Assembly: GCA_023449275.1 (NCBI GenBank)
Contig: JAEXJM010000065.1
Span: 1 to 64,000 of the forward strand
Source: Pseudomonadota bacterium
GTDB taxonomy: Bacteria > Pseudomonadota > Gammaproteobacteria > Burkholderiales > Burkholderiaceae_D
Length of the DNA stretch: 64,000 nt
Direction: 5' to 3'
The translations under genes and the position numbers were made by a program. This document shows, piece after piece, positions 34,898-44,795 of this stretch; position 1 is the first letter of the stretch, and each line of letters begins with the position of its first letter. The notes under the pieces are model-generated. The model was not told the DNA's origin. It ran no database searches and saw only the letters and a list, made by a program, of their open reading frames with translations.

Positions 34898-36901
34898 TTA
34901 TCCCTTTTCAGGCGGGCATTTCAGGAAAGCGCACGCTTCCCCTTCATCCCGTGTGCGTGAAAACGGCGGCAGACTCTGCCAGATACGCCGTCCGTAAGAC
35001 TTGGAAATCAGCCGGGGATCGCAAATCATCAACACGCCCCTGTCGCGCTCGTCACGGATCAGCCGTCCCGCCCCCTGTTTTAAACTCATGATCGCTTCCG
35101 GCAACTGGAAATCCATGAAACCGTTTCCGCCATCCTTTTCCAGCGCCTTGATACGGGCGGACAAAACCGGATCGTCCGGCGGCGCGAACGGCAACTTGTC
35201 CACCACGACCACCGACAGGGCATCCCCGCGGACATCCACGCCTTCCCAGAAACTCTGGCTGCCGACAAGCACTCCGTTACCCGAACGGCGGAAACGTTCC
35301 AGCAAGTCCGTCTTGCCCGATTCGCCCTGTACGAACAGCGGAAACGGCCATTCCTTTTCCCTGAAAATTTCCCGCAGACGTTCGGCAATCCGGTTCACGG
35401 CCCGAAGCGTCGTGCACAGGATGAAAGCGCCTCCGCCCGCCGCCTCGATCAGCGGCAGGGCCGCTTCGACCACGGCATCCGAATAGTCCGGCGATTGCGG
35501 CATCGGCATGGTTTTGGGCACATACAAAAGACCGTGCTCGCCGTAATTGAACGGGCTGGGCCATGTTTTCGATTCCGCTTCCGACAGCCCCATCCGGGAA
35601 GAAAAATACGTGAAATCCTGTTTGATCGCCAGCGTTGCCGACGTGAAAATCCAGGCGCGCGGCGTGCCTTCCCGCTGCTTGTTGAACACTTCCGCAACCG
35701 AAAGCGGTGTCAGGTGCAACTGTAGCGACAGGCCGAAAGTCTCGACCCAGAGCACATCCTCGGTCTTTTCTTCCCCCCTTGCCAGTGCAAGCCACTTGCG
35801 GATGAATGCCCCCATCTCGGCACAGCGCAGCCGGCAGGTTTCCAGCAATTCCGAACGCTGTGCCTGCGTCCTGAGCGGCTCGCCCAGCTCCTGCAAGGCC
35901 TTTTCCAGCGCCTCGACTGCTGCGATGAATTTGTCCTGTTTCGCGATCTGGTGCACGGCCTGCCGCGAAATGCCTTCCGGCAGCGTCAGCCGCAATTCTT
36001 TCGCGGCCTTGTCCACCTTGCCGACCAGATCGACCCAGTCCGCCCCGTCACGCGCCTGCGACAGGCCTTCCACCTGCGTATCGCGGCACAACTCGTGAAG
36101 CTGGCCGGTCGAAAAGAACTGGCCGAAAAACGTCGTCGCCGTATCCGGCAACTGGTGCGCCTCGTCGAAAACGACAGTATTGGCCATCGGCAGCAACTCC
36201 GCCACGCCGGTATCCTTTAGCACCAGATCGGCAAAAAAGAGGTGATGGTTCACGACGACCACATCCGCCTGCTGCGCCGCCTTGCGTGCCTTCATGACGA
36301 AGCAGTCCTGGTAATGCGGGCACTCCGTTCCGGGACAGTTTTCTTTCGTCGAAGTCACGAGCCCCCAGATCGACGCCGTCTCCGGTACGCTCGCCAGATC
36401 GGACTTGTCGCCGGTATCGGTCATCTTGGCGAACCTGACGATATCGCGGAGATAAACCGTATCCATCTTCGTCGCCATGCGCCCGTATTCCGCCGTCCTT
36501 GCCAGATGCAGATGGCAGACATAATTGGAACGGCCTTTCAGAAGCGCCACCGTGACCGGCGAGACGAGCGCCTTGCGCACGGTCGGGATATCCCGCAGAA
36601 AAAGCTGATCCTGCAAATTGCGCGTTCCGGTCGAGATAATGACCTTGCCGCCCCACATCAGCGCGGGCACCAGATAAGCGAAGGTCTTGCCCGTTCCCGT
36701 TCCGGCTTCCGCAACAAAGGTTTCGCACCGCACAATCGCCTTCGCGATCGCCTGCGCCATTTCAAGCTGCATCGGACGCCCGTTATAGCCCTCGACCACT
36801 TTGGCAAACGGGCCATCCGGTTCCATCAGGCGAACCAGATCCTCCTCATATACCTTGAGGTCATCGGAATAAATGAGATGGGCCGGTGAATCCGAATCCA
36901 A
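34898..36901 (-). CDS. yoaA: DinG-family ATP-dependent DNA helicase YoaA
   Basis: A 667-residue superfamily 2 Fe-S helicase. Walker A is EAGTGTGKTFAYLVPAL, Walker B VVFDEAHQLPD (DEAH), and helicase motif VI is QGAGRLIRDERDRG. The Fe-S cluster cysteines are in SNYVCHLHL, ENCPGTECPHYQDCF. The ending SLPPFSRTRDE matches YoaA rather than the longer DinG. YoaA works with the HolC clamp-loader subunit in repair of stalled forks. The start is taken as TTG 36901 with GGAGCG upstream; the first ATG would begin at MEPDGPFAK, 25 residues later. Confidence 0.92.
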   Translation of the reverse strand: MDSDSPAHLIYSDDLKVYEEDLVRLMEPDGPFAKVVEGYNGRPMQLEMAQAIAKAIVRCETFVAEAGTGTGKTFAYLVPALMWGGKVIISTGTRNLQDQLFLRDIPTVRKALVSPVTVALLKGRSNYVCHLHLARTAEYGRMATKMDTVYLRDIVRFAKMTDTGDKSDLASVPETASIWGLVTSTKENCPGTECPHYQDCFVMKARKAAQQADVVVVNHHLFFADLVLKDTGVAELLPMANTVVFDEAHQLPDTATTFFGQFFSTGQLHELCRDTQVEGLSQARDGADWVDLVGKVDKAAKELRLTLPEGISRQAVHQIAKQDKFIAAVEALEKALQELGEPLRTQAQRSELLETCRLRCAEMGAFIRKWLALARGEEKTEDVLWVETFGLSLQLHLTPLSVAEVFNKQREGTPRAWIFTSATLAIKQDFTYFSSRMGLSEAESKTWPSPFNYGEHGLLYVPKTMPMPQSPDYSDAVVEAALPLIEAAGGGAFILCTTLRAVNRIAERLREIFREKEWPFPLFVQGESGKTDLLERFRRSGNGVLVGSQSFWEGVDVRGDALSVVVVDKLPFAPPDDPVLSARIKALEKDGGNGFMDFQLPEAIMSLKQGAGRLIRDERDRGVLMICDPRLISKSYGRRIWQSLPPFSRTRDEGEACAFLKCPPEKG

Positions 36902-37150
36902 GAAGCGCTCCAGAGCCGTCAGTAAAAGCCAGTCAAGTCACCCGAAATCGAAACAGGGCGTCTGACCGGAAAAAACACCTGCCATTTTACCCCAATAGCC
37001 GGGGGTTTCCTTTCGGGCACGGTATTAAAAAACATCAAGCCATCGATGAAAGCATTCTCCTATGCTGTCACGGATATCCCGTCGTTCTGAAAATGACATC
37101 CCTGCATGAAAACCGCCCATACCTGTCATACCTTTCCGGAGAAACCGAAA

Positions 37151-37597
37151 ATGAAAAAGCGTTCCTGTTGCATCCTGTTTCCGCTGGTCTTCCTATTCGG
37201 CTGTACGACCGTTCAGGATTTCAGGAACATGACCCCCGACGAGCGGGCGAAAGCCGTATGCGAGAGAGACGAAACCGTCAGACGCATCAGAAATGAAAGA
37301 AACGACGTGGCATGGAACATCGAATCCGCACAGGAAGAAATGCTGCGTGGCTACACGTTTGACGAGGGCTGCCAGCCTTTCAATTCCCCCGGCAACTTCG
37401 ACAGCACACCCGGCCCTTATTGCGACAACTTCATGAGGCCCGAATCCCCCCGAACGGAAAAGCAATCCCTCGAAAAGTGGCAAGCGACCTTGAACCAGCT
37501 CGACGAAGCCCTGAAATCGGCATGGTCTTCCTGCTATTCGCGCGTGGTGAAGATGACGCCGGACGAAGCCTTCCGGCATTATTCAGGCAGTGACTGA
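37151..37597 (+). CDS. Small lipoprotein of unknown function
   Basis: A 148-residue protein with a lipoprotein signal (MKKRSCCILFPLVFLFGC, lipobox LFGC, lipidated cysteine 18). The mature part is charged and helical, with several cysteines (EGCQPF, GPYCDNF, SSCYSRV) that could form disulfides. GGAGAA precedes the ATG at 37151; an earlier ATG at 37106 gives no sensible N-terminus. I do not recognise the family. Confidence 0.7.
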   Translation: MKKRSCCILFPLVFLFGCTTVQDFRNMTPDERAKAVCERDETVRRIRNERNDVAWNIESAQEEMLRGYTFDEGCQPFNSPGNFDSTPGPYCDNFMRPESPRTEKQSLEKWQATLNQLDEALKSAWSSCYSRVVKMTPDEAFRHYSGSD

Positions 37598-37703
37598 AGC
37601 GACTGGCCTGATTGGCTCTATCCTCATCAACCGGTTTCATGGCCCAGGCGACTCACCCCCCCTGAAAGGAACAGGACAAGGCCAGCGGTAAACGGAAACG
37701 GTT

Positions 37704-38230
37704 TCAGAAAGCCATTACGACGTCACTCGGGTCTTTACGGAAAGTAAGATATTCTTCTTCCGGAAGCTCTCGTCCCGTCGTCAGTACGATAAGGGGATGT
37801 GCTTGAAACCGTCGCGGTAAGGAGGATGAAAATGCGTAAAGAAATTTTCATGGAACCCGCATTTTCCATAAAATGCCAGCCGTGCTTTCGACACTTCATC
37901 TGTCGGAGGATCGATTTCCAGCAAAACCGTTTTGCTGTTTGCCGCGATGAAATCCGCCAGCAGCCGGCTTCCATATCCTTCTCCCCGGATATCCCGGCTG
38001 ACTGCGCAATGCCCGATATAAACATATACGACACATTCCCGGAAAGCGATGAACCCGATGAAAAGGCCGTTATCAACACTCGCCACCAGATGGTAATTTA
38101 CCGACCGTAAAGCGATTTGCTGCTGTTCTTCCGTCCTTTGCTCGAATACCGGAAAACTGGCAGCATAAAGCTCCCTGAACACCTCGTACAAGGAGTGACT
38201 GGAATAGTCGATCGTCGTTTTTTTCATCAT
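37704..38230 (-). pseudogene. GNAT acetyltransferase with a C-terminal frameshift
   Basis: The first frame (38230 to 37781) is a GNAT N-acetyltransferase: IGFIAF, YIGHCAVSRDIRGEGYGSRLLADFI with the acetyl-CoA loop, and FYGKCGFHENFFTHFHPPYRDGFK, then it stops as HIPLSY. A one-base shift at about 37797-37803, beside a run of four C on the coding strand, continues as PLIVLTTGRELPEEEYLTFRKDPSDVVMAF to a stop at 37704, which fits the usual end of this family. The full span is one base short of whole codons. Active site elements are intact, so the shortened protein might still fold. GGAGAAAGG precedes the start. Confidence 0.75.
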
Positions 38231-38465
38231 ACGGATTCACCTTTCTCCGGACACGGCCGGTTTGGGGCTTGCCTCCTGCACACGACAGGAGGGTACCACC
38301 ATGATAATGGAGATAGGGAAAAAATCCTTTTTCCGGCGTAAGGAATATGCAAAAAACCGCCGGGCAAATCCCGCCAGCAAACCGGGAAAGCAAGGAAAAC
38401 CGGCTGCGCGATCAGGTCAGGCCCTGACGACGAAAACCTGGATCGATCACTCCTGCCTTCTCCGG

Positions 38466-40493
38466 TTAAGCAACGGGACATGCTCCAGCAGCTTTTTCGC
38501 CCCCCAGTAACTCAAGTGCGGGCCGCCATTGAAATATCCCCCCCTCTTTCCTGATGATCATGCACCGGTCAGGAGATTCACAGAAAACGTCCGTCTGGCG
38601 GACTTTATAAAGGTTTTTCTGATCAGGCACGTAGTGATCGAGTTTCGCATTGAATTCCACCACCTTTTCATACGGCTTCGTTCCGTTGATATACGTGACG
38701 GGCAGGTCAGCCGACTTGTGTTTTCTCATCCATGTCGTCACGACTTTTTCGACGCTCTGGTCCGGGTAAACCGGCTGGTAAACCAGAGTGACGGTATGGC
38801 CCATCGACAGCAATTTGTGGATATTGTCTGCATAAGACTGCCATACCTCCCCGGCAGCGGCAGGATCGTAATCCCCACCCTTGAAGCCGTCACGTGCCTT
38901 GCCAAGCGGGTCGTCCAGCCTTCGTTTCGGGTTGTCGAACTGGTTCAGTGAGGCGGCGATAATGAAGTTTTTACTGTCTTTGAACTGATGAATCATTTCC
39001 CACCGCTTTTCATTCACGACAGGACATTCTGGCGTATTGGCAAACCAGAACTCCGTCGATACAAACGGGCATTGCTCATGCGTCAGGACGATCAGCCCCT
39101 TGTCCTGTTTCGCCAGTTCTTCCTGGAGGGCGAAGTCATGCACTGCTTCGTAGCTGTCGCCCAAAGAGACCCAGCTTTCGTCGCCGAAACGGCAAGCCGT
39201 ATCCGTCGTCCTGCCGATGCACATTTGCGACTCCCTGCCCGAGACAAGATCGATGCCGGGCGTCGTTCCCTTCAGGTGCCGGTATTCCGGTATCTTGTAG
39301 ACATCGTAGAGTTTTTCCAGATTCGCCAGCTTGTCGCCAAAACCGTCTTTTGCGATGGCGGTGAAGGCAAAGGCACCGCATCCTATCCAGATGCAGGCCA
39401 GTACGCCCCATTTGGCAAGCCCGGCATCCTTTTTACGGAACGGAGACTCGATGAAGCGGTATGACAGCCAGGACAGCAAAACGCAGAAAATGGAAAGAAT
39501 GGCAAACTGTTCCATCCGGATATATTCGTATTTGATATACCTGAAATAGACGAATATCGGCTGGTGCCACAGGTAAATCGAGTATGAAATGACGCCGATG
39601 AAGACAACCGGCTTCCACGAGAAAACGAACGTCACGCCGTCACGGTCGTGCGAGAAAAGGATAAACAGCACCGTGCCCAGCACCGGCAGGAAGGTAATGA
39701 ATGAAGGATGCGCGACCTTGTCGTCGATCAGAAAAAAGCTGCCGAGAATGAGCAGAATCCCGGTAAGGGGCAACCACCTCAAGACTGGATGTTTTTTCGT
39801 CTTCGCCACCAGCGTATCGCGCCCGACCAGAACGATCAGGCCGCCGAACATCAGCTCCCATGCTCTGGTGGGTAACAGATAAAAGGAAAAATCCGGGTAA
39901 CGGCCCGTTGTCCATTGCGCAAGACAAAGGGAAGCCACCGACAGCGCCAGCAATATCCAGAACGCATTGGAGCGGAAATACCGGTAGATACACCAGAAGA
40001 AAACCGGGTAAAGGATATAAAACTGCCACTCGAGAGCCAGACTCCATGTGTGCAACAGGGGCTTGTAGATACTGGCATCCGATACGTACGTCGTATCCCC
40101 GTAAAAGAAAAAATTGGAACCGAAATAAAGGGCTGATTTGAGCGATTCGGCGAACTGCAGCATTTCTGCAGGAAACAGGAGAAAATACGCGCCGACGGTG
40201 GCGACACCCAGAACGACGAGCAATACCGGAATGATCCTTCTGGCACGACGGAGATAAAAATCCTTAAACGAAAAAGCCTGCCTGTCCATGGCGGACTTGA
40301 TCATGGCCGTGATCAGAAAACCGGAGAGGACGAAGAAAACGTCAACGCCTAAAAAACCACCCCTGAAAAGGTTCTGCCGGGTGAAAAAGGTGTTTTCCAG
40401 CAATGGATAGGAAACCAGATTGACGTGATAAAAAAGGACGGCAATGACCGCCAGCGCCCTCAACCCGTCCAGTTCCTTTCTGTACTGCAGCAT
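38466..40493 (-). CDS. Acyltransferase-3 / SGNH O-acetyltransferase of surface glycans
   Basis: A 675-residue membrane protein. Residues 1-360 form an acyltransferase-3 domain of about ten helices with YRKELDGLRALAVIAVLFYH (catalytic histidine), LGVDVFFVLSGFLIT and LRRARRIIPVLL. The C-terminal 300 residues are a periplasmic SGNH-like domain with WVSLGDSYEAVHDFAL (GDS block) and a late D-x-x-H-like region (VSGRESQMCIGR upstream, CMIIRKEGG near the end). Such OafA-type proteins O-acetylate lipopolysaccharide or other glycans. It may decorate products of the glycosyltransferase island. Preceded by GGCGGG. Confidence 0.9.
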   Translation of the reverse strand: MLQYRKELDGLRALAVIAVLFYHVNLVSYPLLENTFFTRQNLFRGGFLGVDVFFVLSGFLITAMIKSAMDRQAFSFKDFYLRRARRIIPVLLVVLGVATVGAYFLLFPAEMLQFAESLKSALYFGSNFFFYGDTTYVSDASIYKPLLHTWSLALEWQFYILYPVFFWCIYRYFRSNAFWILLALSVASLCLAQWTTGRYPDFSFYLLPTRAWELMFGGLIVLVGRDTLVAKTKKHPVLRWLPLTGILLILGSFFLIDDKVAHPSFITFLPVLGTVLFILFSHDRDGVTFVFSWKPVVFIGVISYSIYLWHQPIFVYFRYIKYEYIRMEQFAILSIFCVLLSWLSYRFIESPFRKKDAGLAKWGVLACIWIGCGAFAFTAIAKDGFGDKLANLEKLYDVYKIPEYRHLKGTTPGIDLVSGRESQMCIGRTTDTACRFGDESWVSLGDSYEAVHDFALQEELAKQDKGLIVLTHEQCPFVSTEFWFANTPECPVVNEKRWEMIHQFKDSKNFIIAASLNQFDNPKRRLDDPLGKARDGFKGGDYDPAAAGEVWQSYADNIHKLLSMGHTVTLVYQPVYPDQSVEKVVTTWMRKHKSADLPVTYINGTKPYEKVVEFNAKLDHYVPDQKNLYKVRQTDVFCESPDRCMIIRKEGGIFQWRPALELLGGEKAAGACPVA

Positions 40494-40587
40494 AGACCCG
40501 CCAGAAGATGAAAAAGCATTATTCTAGCGTATAAAAGTTGTCTATATGGAAAATAGACAGGCCAATCCCGCCCGGGTATTTATTTTC

Positions 40588-41664
40588 TCAGTCAGCGACC
40601 ACATCCGGTTTGTGCTGCCGCCAGAAAAAACCGCCGATACTCCAGATGATGTAAAGAAAAACCGGATACATGACCCATTGCCGGTAATACAGCCAGATCA
40701 CGATACCCGCCGTCGCGAAAATCGCCGCCGTCAGCCCCATGCCCTGAACGATTCGCGCGGCCAGCCGGGACTTTTCTCCCCAGACACGGGGACGGAAAAC
40801 CCGGTCGAGCGGAACGACAAAGGCATTCAAAAGCAGGATCGAACAAGACATGTATTCATGCTTCACCCCGAACCCGATACACATCACCGCCACCGCCCCG
40901 ATCATCGCACCGTAATACAGGCGTCCGGCAACCGTGGAAGCGCTTGTCGGCATATCCGTTGCCATGAAAATGGCGCCCAGCAGGACACCGGCCAGTGAAA
41001 AGCGGTAATCGCCTTCCGGCAACATAAAAAACAGAACCGTAAACGATACCGTCAGTGCGGCAGGAATGTGCCAGCTGATCCGCTTGCGCAACAGCAGAAA
41101 GACGCCACCGAGAATCAGGAGGACGACGGAATATTCGCCGATCGCCCCGCTGCCCCGGAAAATCAGGCCATCGGCAAACGTATCCGGCAACCAGTCCAGA
41201 CGGGCGACATTGACCGCCTCATGGTTGTACCAGATGGTTCCGGACGTCATGACTGCCGGGAAAAACACAGTCATGAATTCCCTGCCGACAAGCGCCGGAT
41301 TGAACCGGTTCCGGCCCAGCCCGCCGGCGAGGAGCTTGCCGAACAGCACCGCCATCGCCCCGCCGAAAGCGACGGCATAAAGGGGCGTAAACGGAGCCAG
41401 CGTACACGCCAGCATGGTTCCCGTCACCAGCGACGAACCATCGGCCACCCCATCGGTCTTGCCGGAATACAGCATGGAAAACAAAAATTCCGTCGCCACC
41501 GCACTGCCGCAGGCCACGAGAATGACCAGTACCGGCTCCATGCCGAACGCCAGCCATGCCATGAAACAGACCGGCAACAGGGCGAAAAGCACATCCGCCA
41601 TGATCCTCGGAACGGAATCCGGAGTGCGGACAAAGGGAGGCAGCCGTTCCGGCGACATCGTCAT
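40588..41664 (-). CDS. rnfD: RnfD/NqrB-like membrane subunit
   Basis: A 358-residue, roughly nine-helix membrane protein of the RnfD/NqrB family: PDSVPRIMADVLFALLPV, DGSSLVTGTMLACTLAPFTP, AGGLGRNRFNPALVGREFM and ATDMPTSASTVAGRLYYG. In Rnf and Nqr complexes this subunit carries a covalent FMN on a threonine in an S-G/S-A-T motif. I do not find that motif at its usual place (between YNHEAVN and FRGSGAIGEYS, where ARLDWLPDTFADGLI is read), so the flavin site may be lost or altered. It overlaps rnfC by four bases (ATGA). The other rnf genes (A, B, G, E) are not beside it. Confidence 0.85.
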   Translation of the reverse strand: MTMSPERLPPFVRTPDSVPRIMADVLFALLPVCFMAWLAFGMEPVLVILVACGSAVATEFLFSMLYSGKTDGVADGSSLVTGTMLACTLAPFTPLYAVAFGGAMAVLFGKLLAGGLGRNRFNPALVGREFMTVFFPAVMTSGTIWYNHEAVNVARLDWLPDTFADGLIFRGSGAIGEYSVVLLILGGVFLLLRKRISWHIPAALTVSFTVLFFMLPEGDYRFSLAGVLLGAIFMATDMPTSASTVAGRLYYGAMIGAVAVMCIGFGVKHEYMSCSILLLNAFVVPLDRVFRPRVWGEKSRLAARIVQGMGLTAAIFATAGIVIWLYYRQWVMYPVFLYIIWSIGGFFWRQHKPDVVAD

Positions 41665-42941
41665 GATCCGGCTCCTTCACGCAGGCGGCGTTTTCCGGCC
41701 AGTATCGACGCCACCAACGGCACGTTCGACGGACAGACCGACTCGCACGCCCCGCATTCCACACACAGGCCCAATCGGTACCGTTCCATCATCGCCATAT
41801 TGCCCCGCCGCCAGCCTTCCGCCAACTTCAGCGGCATCAGCCGCATCGGGCAGGCCTCGATACACCGGCCACAACCGATGCAGTGTTCGCGCCGGATGTT
41901 TTCCCGCGGAAAAACCAGAACCCCGTTCGTTCCCTTCGTCACCGGCGAGAACCAGTCCGTCACATGCCGTCCCATCATCGGGCCTCCCTGCACGATCGTG
42001 TACCTGTCCGGCGTCACGCCCAATTGCGCCAGCAGATACCCTACCGGCGTGCCGACCGGCACCTCCACATTGCAGGGGTTCTCCACCCCCTCACCCGATA
42101 CCGTCAGAATGCGCGAAACGACCGGCCTCCCGTTTACCAGTGCCTGATACGCGGCATAGACCGTCGCCGCATTGCTGACGACGATCCCCTCTTTTGCCGC
42201 ATGTGCCGGAGGTGCCATCTCGATTCCGGTCACGGCACGGATCAGTTGCCACTGACTGCCTTGCGGATAAGGGCCTGCCAGCACCTGCACCCGATAACCG
42301 GCATAAGGCAGCCGGCGCAGAAAAGGCGCGAACACGGCGACCAGTTCGCGGTTCTTTTCCTCAATCGCAATCACGACCTCACTGGCCCGAAGCACACGGT
42401 TCACGAGACGGATTCCCTCGAAAAACGCTTCAGTGCGTTCACGCATCAGCGCAAAATCCGCCATCAGAAAAGGCTCGCACTCGACCCCGTTGACAATGAA
42501 CGTCCCGATACCTGTCCCTGCCGCACGGTACTTCAGCGCCGCCGGAAACTGCGCCCCACCGGCACCGACAATCCCGGCGGCTTCGATCACCTGCAAAACG
42601 GATTCGTCCGCCGCCGCTTCCGGCAAGGCCTCCGGCAAATCGCGGCATCTTTCCTGAAAATCGTTTTTCAGGACAATCATCGGAACCATTTCACCGCCCA
42701 TTCCGGCAACATCCCTGATACCGGCCACGTCGCCCGAAACCGGTGCGTGAACATTCGCCGAAAAAGCATCGGAAACTTCCGCGATCAACTGGTATTTTTC
42801 CACCCTGTCGCCTTCGCTGACGACAGGACGGGCAAAATGCCCCCGATAGGCGGACAGCGGAACATAAAGAAACGGCGCATCCGCCAGCCGCCTGACCGGC
42901 TGCGCCTTCACCCTGTCATTCAGGATGGCTTCACGGCTCAT
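41661..42941 (-). CDS. rnfC: RnfC-like electron-transfer subunit
   Basis: A 426-residue RnfC relative. It has an N-terminal lipoyl/barrel-like part (PVVSEGDRVEKYQLIAE), the NADH/FMN-binding domain (IVGAGGAQFPAALKY, IVNGVECEPFLMAD) and two 4Fe-4S binding motifs near the C-terminus: CIGCGRCIEACP and CVECGACESVCP. It lacks the long Ala/Lys-rich tail of E. coli RsxC. RnfC is the soluble NADH-oxidising entry subunit. The overlaps with rnfD and apbE show one coupled three-gene operon. Confidence 0.92.
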   Translation of the reverse strand: MSREAILNDRVKAQPVRRLADAPFLYVPLSAYRGHFARPVVSEGDRVEKYQLIAEVSDAFSANVHAPVSGDVAGIRDVAGMGGEMVPMIVLKNDFQERCRDLPEALPEAAADESVLQVIEAAGIVGAGGAQFPAALKYRAAGTGIGTFIVNGVECEPFLMADFALMRERTEAFFEGIRLVNRVLRASEVVIAIEEKNRELVAVFAPFLRRLPYAGYRVQVLAGPYPQGSQWQLIRAVTGIEMAPPAHAAKEGIVVSNAATVYAAYQALVNGRPVVSRILTVSGEGVENPCNVEVPVGTPVGYLLAQLGVTPDRYTIVQGGPMMGRHVTDWFSPVTKGTNGVLVFPRENIRREHCIGCGRCIEACPMRLMPLKLAEGWRRGNMAMMERYRLGLCVECGACESVCPSNVPLVASILAGKRRLREGAGS

Positions 42942-43867
42942 ACCGGCACCTCCCAGTCAGCCAGAAAACCGTCCGACTTCGTTATCTTTCCCGCTGCATC
43001 CATCAAAAACCCTTCAATGGAAAAATCCTGTCGCAACCCCGCCATCTTTTCCAGAAAACCGGCAGGCGATTCATTGAACAGCCCCGTCGAGACCATATCG
43101 CCCAGCATCGCGCTTTCAGTGACGACCCCCACCATCCGGTTATCCGACGGGTAACCCGTTTGCGGGTTCAGGATATGCCCGTAGCGCCTGCCGCCGATCT
43201 CGACGAAACTGTCGCCCTGCGCCGACGTGGAATACGCGCAATCGGCAATATCAAGCGTGAAAAGCGGATCTTCCATGCCCGGCACATCGACGCCCACTTG
43301 CCAGAAAGGATGTCCCGAATGATTGATCGCCGCTATCGTACTGCCCCCCGCATTCACGATCGCATCCGTGATTTTCATCTCGCGCATCCTTTCCATCAGC
43401 CTGTCCACCGCATACGCCTTGATGAACGAACCGGTCACGATCTCCTGTCCCTTCGCGATCCGTACCTCATTTCCCCGGATATCGATCAGGCCGTCATCCA
43501 CCAGTGGCAAGACTTTCGCCAGCCCGTCTTCCGAAGGAACGCGACGGACATCATCCTTGTAAAATCCCCACAAACGTACCAGCGGCATGACCGTAATGGC
43601 ATACCGCCCGCCGAAAAACGCCGAGAGTTTCTTTGCCTGATGAAGCATCCTGACCGTTTCGTCATCCACCGTGACGAAAGCCCCGGCATTGCGGTTGATC
43701 CGGTCGAAATATGACCCCGACCGATACGAGTTGTATTGCCGGTCAATCGACTCGGCCAATTCGAAAAGCGAATCGAGGCAGTCCTCGCCACAAGCGGCGG
43801 GAATCTTGATGCGGATGTGGGAATGGAACAGAAAGCGCGTCTGAACCCGGTATAAAAACCCGTCCAT
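42938..43867 (-). CDS. apbE: ApbE FMN transferase
   Basis: A protein of about 309 residues of the ApbE family, which attaches FMN covalently to threonine in RnfG/RnfD and NqrC/NqrB. The family signatures are YNSYRSGSYFDRIN, GSFIKAYAVDRLMERM, NAGGSTIAA, and the C-terminal ILNPQTGYPSDNRMVGVVTESAMLGDMVSTGLF with the Mg-binding aspartate. No signal peptide is obvious, unlike many ApbE proteins. Starts at ATG 43867 or TTG 43882 are possible. It is the first gene of the operon with rnfC and rnfD; which substrate it flavinylates is unclear because rnfG is absent here. Confidence 0.9.
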   Translation of the reverse strand: MDGFLYRVQTRFLFHSHIRIKIPAACGEDCLDSLFELAESIDRQYNSYRSGSYFDRINRNAGAFVTVDDETVRMLHQAKKLSAFFGGRYAITVMPLVRLWGFYKDDVRRVPSEDGLAKVLPLVDDGLIDIRGNEVRIAKGQEIVTGSFIKAYAVDRLMERMREMKITDAIVNAGGSTIAAINHSGHPFWQVGVDVPGMEDPLFTLDIADCAYSTSAQGDSFVEIGGRRYGHILNPQTGYPSDNRMVGVVTESAMLGDMVSTGLFNESPAGFLEKMAGLRQDFSIEGFLMDAAGKITKSDGFLADWEVPV

Positions 43868-43887
43868 GAGTTGTGAATTCAAACCGG

Positions 43888-44196
43888 TTATTTGGAAGCG
43901 TGCGCCTTTTCAGGTCTGGCCTTTTCAAGCTTCGACTTCTTCTTTTTGGCCTTGGCCCTGTCTTTCTCTTTGGCCTTCGACTTTTCCTTTTCCGCTTTCT
44001 TCTTGCCCGCTTCCATCTCTTCCATTCGGGCAGCGGTTTCCTGTTCCCGTTGCGCCTTACGCTTTTCAGCCTCCACATTGGCCGCCTCAAGCTTCGCCTG
44101 GGCCTGTGCCTCGTTCACCTTGTATCCCACCACAATCAAAGCCATTCCGAAAAGAAACAAACCGGCATTTCTGATCGATTGCGCAAGCTGTCCCAT
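43888..44196 (-). CDS. Small membrane-anchored coiled-coil protein
   Basis: A 102-residue protein with one N-terminal membrane helix (residues 11-26, AGLFLFGMALIVVGYK) and a long, extremely charged Lys/Glu/Ala coiled coil. AAGGAG and AAGGAA precede the ATG. Its coding composition is biased to AAG/GCC, consistent with a real low-complexity gene. Function unknown; it lies upstream of apbE and may be co-transcribed with it. Confidence 0.65.
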   Translation of the reverse strand: MGQLAQSIRNAGLFLFGMALIVVGYKVNEAQAQAKLEAANVEAEKRKAQREQETAARMEEMEAGKKKAEKEKSKAKEKDRAKAKKKKSKLEKARPEKAHASK

Positions 44197-44453
44197 GATT
44201 CTTTCCTTACTCCTTACAGGGAAAAATGAAGAACGACACTACCGTATCAATAATACCGCAAAACCCGTTTCCCTCCCTAACGAAATACATCCCGGCATCC
44301 CCGCAAACAGCAACAGCAAAAAAACAAAAATCCTGTCTCTCCAAATATAAAAAAACCTGCCTTCACGGCAAGTTTCATCTCACCGGGCGGAAAAACCGGC
44401 ACCGGCCCGGATTCACATGACATTCATTTCCGCTCTGTGCCCCTCGGCCAAAA

Positions 44454-44795
44454 TCAGAACAGTCTCGCCAGCGAATCAAGAGTCATGACCGTCGTCACCA
44501 GCATGCCGAAACACCAGACCGCCAGAGGAATCCAGAAAGACGACATGAACTGCCCCGTATAGCCGACTTTCTTTTCCTTGTAACGGGTATACAGATAAAA
44601 ACCACTCCCGATCAGCAGGTACCAGAGCATCGACGTATTGTTGGAATGAAGAACGTTCTTCATGGCATCCACCTGCTCGCCAGCCGGCTGCCTTTGCAGA
44701 TAAGACAGATACAATTGCGCGGCAAGCAGCAAAACGGCGTTGACCACCGCAACCCACTGGAATTTCAGTGTGCGCAAGAACTTGAGAATATGCAT
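44454..44795 (-). CDS. Small three-helix membrane protein
   Basis: A 113-residue protein with three hydrophobic segments (WVAVVNAVLLLAAQLYLSYL, MLWYLLIGSGFYLYT, FWIPLAVWCFGMLVTTVMTL). No recognised family. It is the last backbone gene before the AT-rich CRISPR island. Confidence 0.6.
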   Translation of the reverse strand: MHILKFLRTLKFQWVAVVNAVLLLAAQLYLSYLQRQPAGEQVDAMKNVLHSNNTSMLWYLLIGSGFYLYTRYKEKKVGYTGQFMSSFWIPLAVWCFGMLVTTVMTLDSLARLF

